DNA of 7,049 nt from Methanocellales archaeon (GTDB lineage Archaea > Halobacteriota > UBA148): positions 1 to 7,049 of the forward strand of contig JAAEEL010000071.1 of assembly GCA_013415795.1 (NCBI GenBank), in the 5' to 3' direction. Position 1 is the stretch's first letter. Every line of letters begins with the position of its first letter. Of the stretch, positions 5,562 through 7,049 are shown piece after piece. The notes under the pieces are model-generated. The model was not told the DNA's origin and made no database searches. It was given only the letters and a program-made list of their open reading frames with translations. Position numbers and translations under genes: made by a program.

Positions 5562-5972
5562 ATCAACTAAATCAGTCGCCACCTCCAAGATTTGAAATAT
5601 CGCAAGTAATATTTAAAGAACGATATTCGAGAATTTTTTGGACTGCCAAAATGAGCACAATGGATTAGCTACGAAATCGGTGACTTCTACGAAAGTATCG
5701 TAATTCGCTCGAATTCAGAAACTATTGATATCAAGACTTTAATGTAGATCACCTATGTGATGAGCATAGCTAAAAGATTTTTAATGTCACATATATGGTT
5801 TGGGTGACCTTTAAATGAAGGTTTTATATTGAAATGTTATCTCAAGAAAAAACCAATGACAATTGTAGATGTCACTATAAACTAAGATGATAATTCAATT
5901 GAAAGTAATATCTATTTTGTAGACTATTTAATTAACATAGATATTATCAAAGTATTCTCTAAATCCGTTTAA
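5562..5972 (+). pseudogene. Possible decayed reading frame in 417-bp intergenic stretch
   Basis: No intact gene is present. Read in the same frame as the 36-codon gene upstream, this stretch gives protein-like segments split by stops at 5607, 5652, 5745, 5805 and 5883. Examples are YLKNDIREFFGLPK, then ISYEIGDFYESIVIRSNSE, then KKKPMTIVDVTIN, then SNIYFVDYLINIDIIKVF, with a final stop at 5970. For sequence this AT-rich I would expect roughly nine or ten stops in that many codons, so five is suggestive but not strong. A TATA-like ATATTTAAAG (5609-5618) precedes an ATG at 5651 whose own frame stops after five codons. It may be plain AT-rich spacer. Confidence 0.22.
5906..5946. repeat. 10-bp perfect inverted repeat, 21-bp spacer
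   Basis: TAATATCTAT at 5906-5915 and its exact complement ATAGATATTA at 5937-5946 flank 21 bases. It lies 33 bases past the ABCE1 stop codon, on the 3' side of that gene, so an RNA hairpin at the end of the ABCE1 mRNA or a protein-binding site are both possible. The arms are almost all A/T, so chance is a real explanation. Confidence 0.4.
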
Positions 5973-5978
5973 TTTTTA

Positions 5979-7049
5979 TTATAAATCCTGGTAATAATAT
6001 TCGCCTTTTGCTTTTTGATCCCTGTCCAGCTTTGATCCAATTTTATTTACTCTTGGTCTCTTACTCTCTTCATCTCGCCTAAATGTTATGTCCACCTTCT
6101 TTAGGAAGCAATTCATACCATCACGCATTTCAAATGGTCCAAGGGCATTTCCGTGTACTCCAGGCTTACCCACAAAAACCATCAATCCATCGCTGAGCAG
6201 ATCTATCATATAAATATCGTGATCCACGACCAGAACACTTACCTCATTGTTTTCAGCAAATCGACGTATCATGCTGGTAGCTAACGCTCTTTGCTCTATA
6301 TCCAAGTGCGCACTTGGCTCGTCCAGGATATAAAGGTCAGCACTCCTGCTCAAACAAGCCGCTATTGCCACTCTCTGCAATTCTCCACCGCTTAGTTCTG
6401 TTATATTCTGATCTAATAAACGCTCAAGATGAAGCGGTCTGTTGATTTCAGTTTTGTAGTAACTGGAATCGAATCGATCCGTTATGGAACGAAGTAGTTG
6501 ATCAACTCTTATATCCTGATCTACTTTGATATATTGTGGCTTGTATGATATTTTTAGGTCCAGATTTATGTTGCCAATATCTGGCTTGATCAATCCCGCA
6601 AGTATTTTAGAGAATGTTGTCTTCCCAGTGGCATTTGGACCTACAATACCCATGACCTCACCTCTTCGAATATCCCCCCCCTCTACCTCTAGTGTGAACT
6701 TTGGGTATTTCTTTCTGAATCCATCAAATTTTGCAAGTATAAAAGCCTCTTTTTTTGCCCTTGGTGCATGGACTTCGAATTTGATCTCTTCGGTACGAAT
6801 CCTGACATTCTCCTCTGGTAAAAATCCTCGCAGGTACTCATTGATGCCCACCCTAACTCCTTTTGGATGTGTGATTACACCGTATACTCCAGGGGTTCCA
6901 TATACGATGTGCACTGCATCAGCCAGTAGATCCAAAATGGCAAGATCATGCTCAACGATTACTACTGTGCTCTCCTTGGAAACCTCTCGAATTAGATTGG
7001 CAGCTTTGATGCGCTGGTGTATGTCCAAGTAAGGTGTAATTTCATCAAA
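5979..7049 (-). CDS. ABCE1/RLI ribosome-recycling ATPase, 5' end beyond window
   Basis: ABCE1 (RNase L inhibitor homologue, aRli1) splits ribosomes after termination using two ATPase domains and two N-terminal 4Fe-4S clusters. The frame stays open to base 7049, so the N-terminal iron-sulphur domain and most of the first ATPase domain lie outside; 356 residues are visible of about 590. The fragment opens in Walker B of domain 1 (FDE, residues 1-3), with D-loop YLD (7-9) and switch His H34. The second domain is complete: Walker A GPNATGKTT (137-145), signature LSGGELQR (219-226), Walker B LYILDEPSAHLD (239-250) and switch His H277 in VVDHD. The C-terminus RPRVNKIGSKLDRDQKAKGE followed by YYYQDL is diagnostic for ABCE1 and separates it from ordinary ABC transporters. 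A TTG at 7026-7028 is an internal Leu codon, not the start. It ends convergently with the small-protein region. Confidence 0.96.
   Translation of the reverse strand, partial: FDEITPYLDIHQRIKAANLIREVSKESTVVIVEHDLAILDLLADAVHIVYGTPGVYGVITHPKGVRVGINEYLRGFLPEENVRIRTEEIKFEVHAPRAKKEAFILAKFDGFRKKYPKFTLEVEGGDIRRGEVMGIVGPNATGKTTFSKILAGLIKPDIGNINLDLKISYKPQYIKVDQDIRVDQLLRSITDRFDSSYYKTEINRPLHLERLLDQNITELSGGELQRVAIAACLSRSADLYILDEPSAHLDIEQRALATSMIRRFAENNEVSVLVVDHDIYMIDLLSDGLMVFVGKPGVHGNALGPFEMRDGMNCFLKKVDITFRRDEESKRPRVNKIGSKLDRDQKAKGEYYYQDL

Noticed and set aside
5748..5761. Short palindrome ATCAC-CTAT-GTGAT as an operator
   Set aside because: Five-base arms are expected by chance, and no promoter or second copy is nearby.
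5757..5800. Possible C/D box RNA starting with GTGATGA at 5757-5763
   Set aside because: No CTGA D box or internal D'/C' pair is found at a suitable distance.
5807..5825. Hairpin ACCTT-6 nt-AAGGT followed by TTTT as a terminator
   Set aside because: Only a 5-bp stem and a short T run, over 240 bases from any gene end; too weak to call.
5278..5978. tRNA, CRISPR array or insertion sequence in the long spacer
   Set aside because: No cloverleaf with a TTCRA-type T loop, no direct repeats with regular spacing, and no transposase-like frame was seen.
6526..7032. Plus-strand open frame of 168 codons opposite ABCE1
   Set aside because: The opposite strand encodes complete ABCE1 motifs; this frame is a shadow of conserved codons.

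Overview
The window comes from an archaeon, most likely a methanogen-related euryarchaeote. It carries a TATA-binding protein, a class I (archaeal-type) lysyl-tRNA synthetase, and the ribosome-recycling ABC protein ABCE1/RLI. It also carries a DUF2551 protein, a family I associate with Methanosarcina-like lineages. Promoters look archaeal: TATA-like boxes about 25 to 30 bases before start codons, and several transcripts that look leaderless. A Methanosarcinales or ANME-type lineage fits, but I cannot place it further. The sequence is fairly AT-rich.

Layout. Positions 1-424 (minus) hold the first 141 codons of tbp, cut by the window edge. An 89-bp divergent promoter region separates it from lysS (514-1968, plus). 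A short gap leads to a two-gene unit on the plus strand: a 99-residue DUF2551 protein (2050-2349) and, 13 bp later, a catalytic cis-prenyltransferase (2363-3277). Tail to tail with it, 11 bp away, lies a second cis-prenyltransferase-fold gene on the minus strand (3289-3942). A 57-bp divergent promoter then leads to a large membrane protein (4000-5277, plus). Its C-terminal half is DUF92, the family of plant phytyl-phosphate kinase VTE6. Its N-terminal half resembles dolichol/phytol kinases (SEC59/VTE5-like). From 5278 to 5978 the sequence is mostly intergenic, but it holds a 36-codon Cys-rich small-protein gene with a strong ribosome binding site (5451-5561) and a stretch that may be a decayed reading frame. 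Positions 5979-7049 (minus) are the C-terminal 356 residues of ABCE1/RLI, whose start lies outside the window.

The most interesting part is 2363-5277. The two cis-prenyltransferase-like proteins have lost complementary motifs. The first keeps the catalytic DGNRR and STEN motifs but has Glu in place of the Arg of the C-terminal RxG motif. The second lacks DGNRR and STEN but ends in an intact RFG. This is the pattern of heteromeric cis-prenyltransferases such as eukaryotic DHDDS/NgBR. Together with the kinase-like DUF92 protein they form a candidate cluster for making the long-chain polyprenyl (dolichyl-type) phosphate glycan carrier. DUF2551, next to the catalytic subunit, may be a regulator, but that is inference. 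The flanking tbp, lysS and ABCE1 genes are core information-processing genes with no clear link to lipid synthesis.
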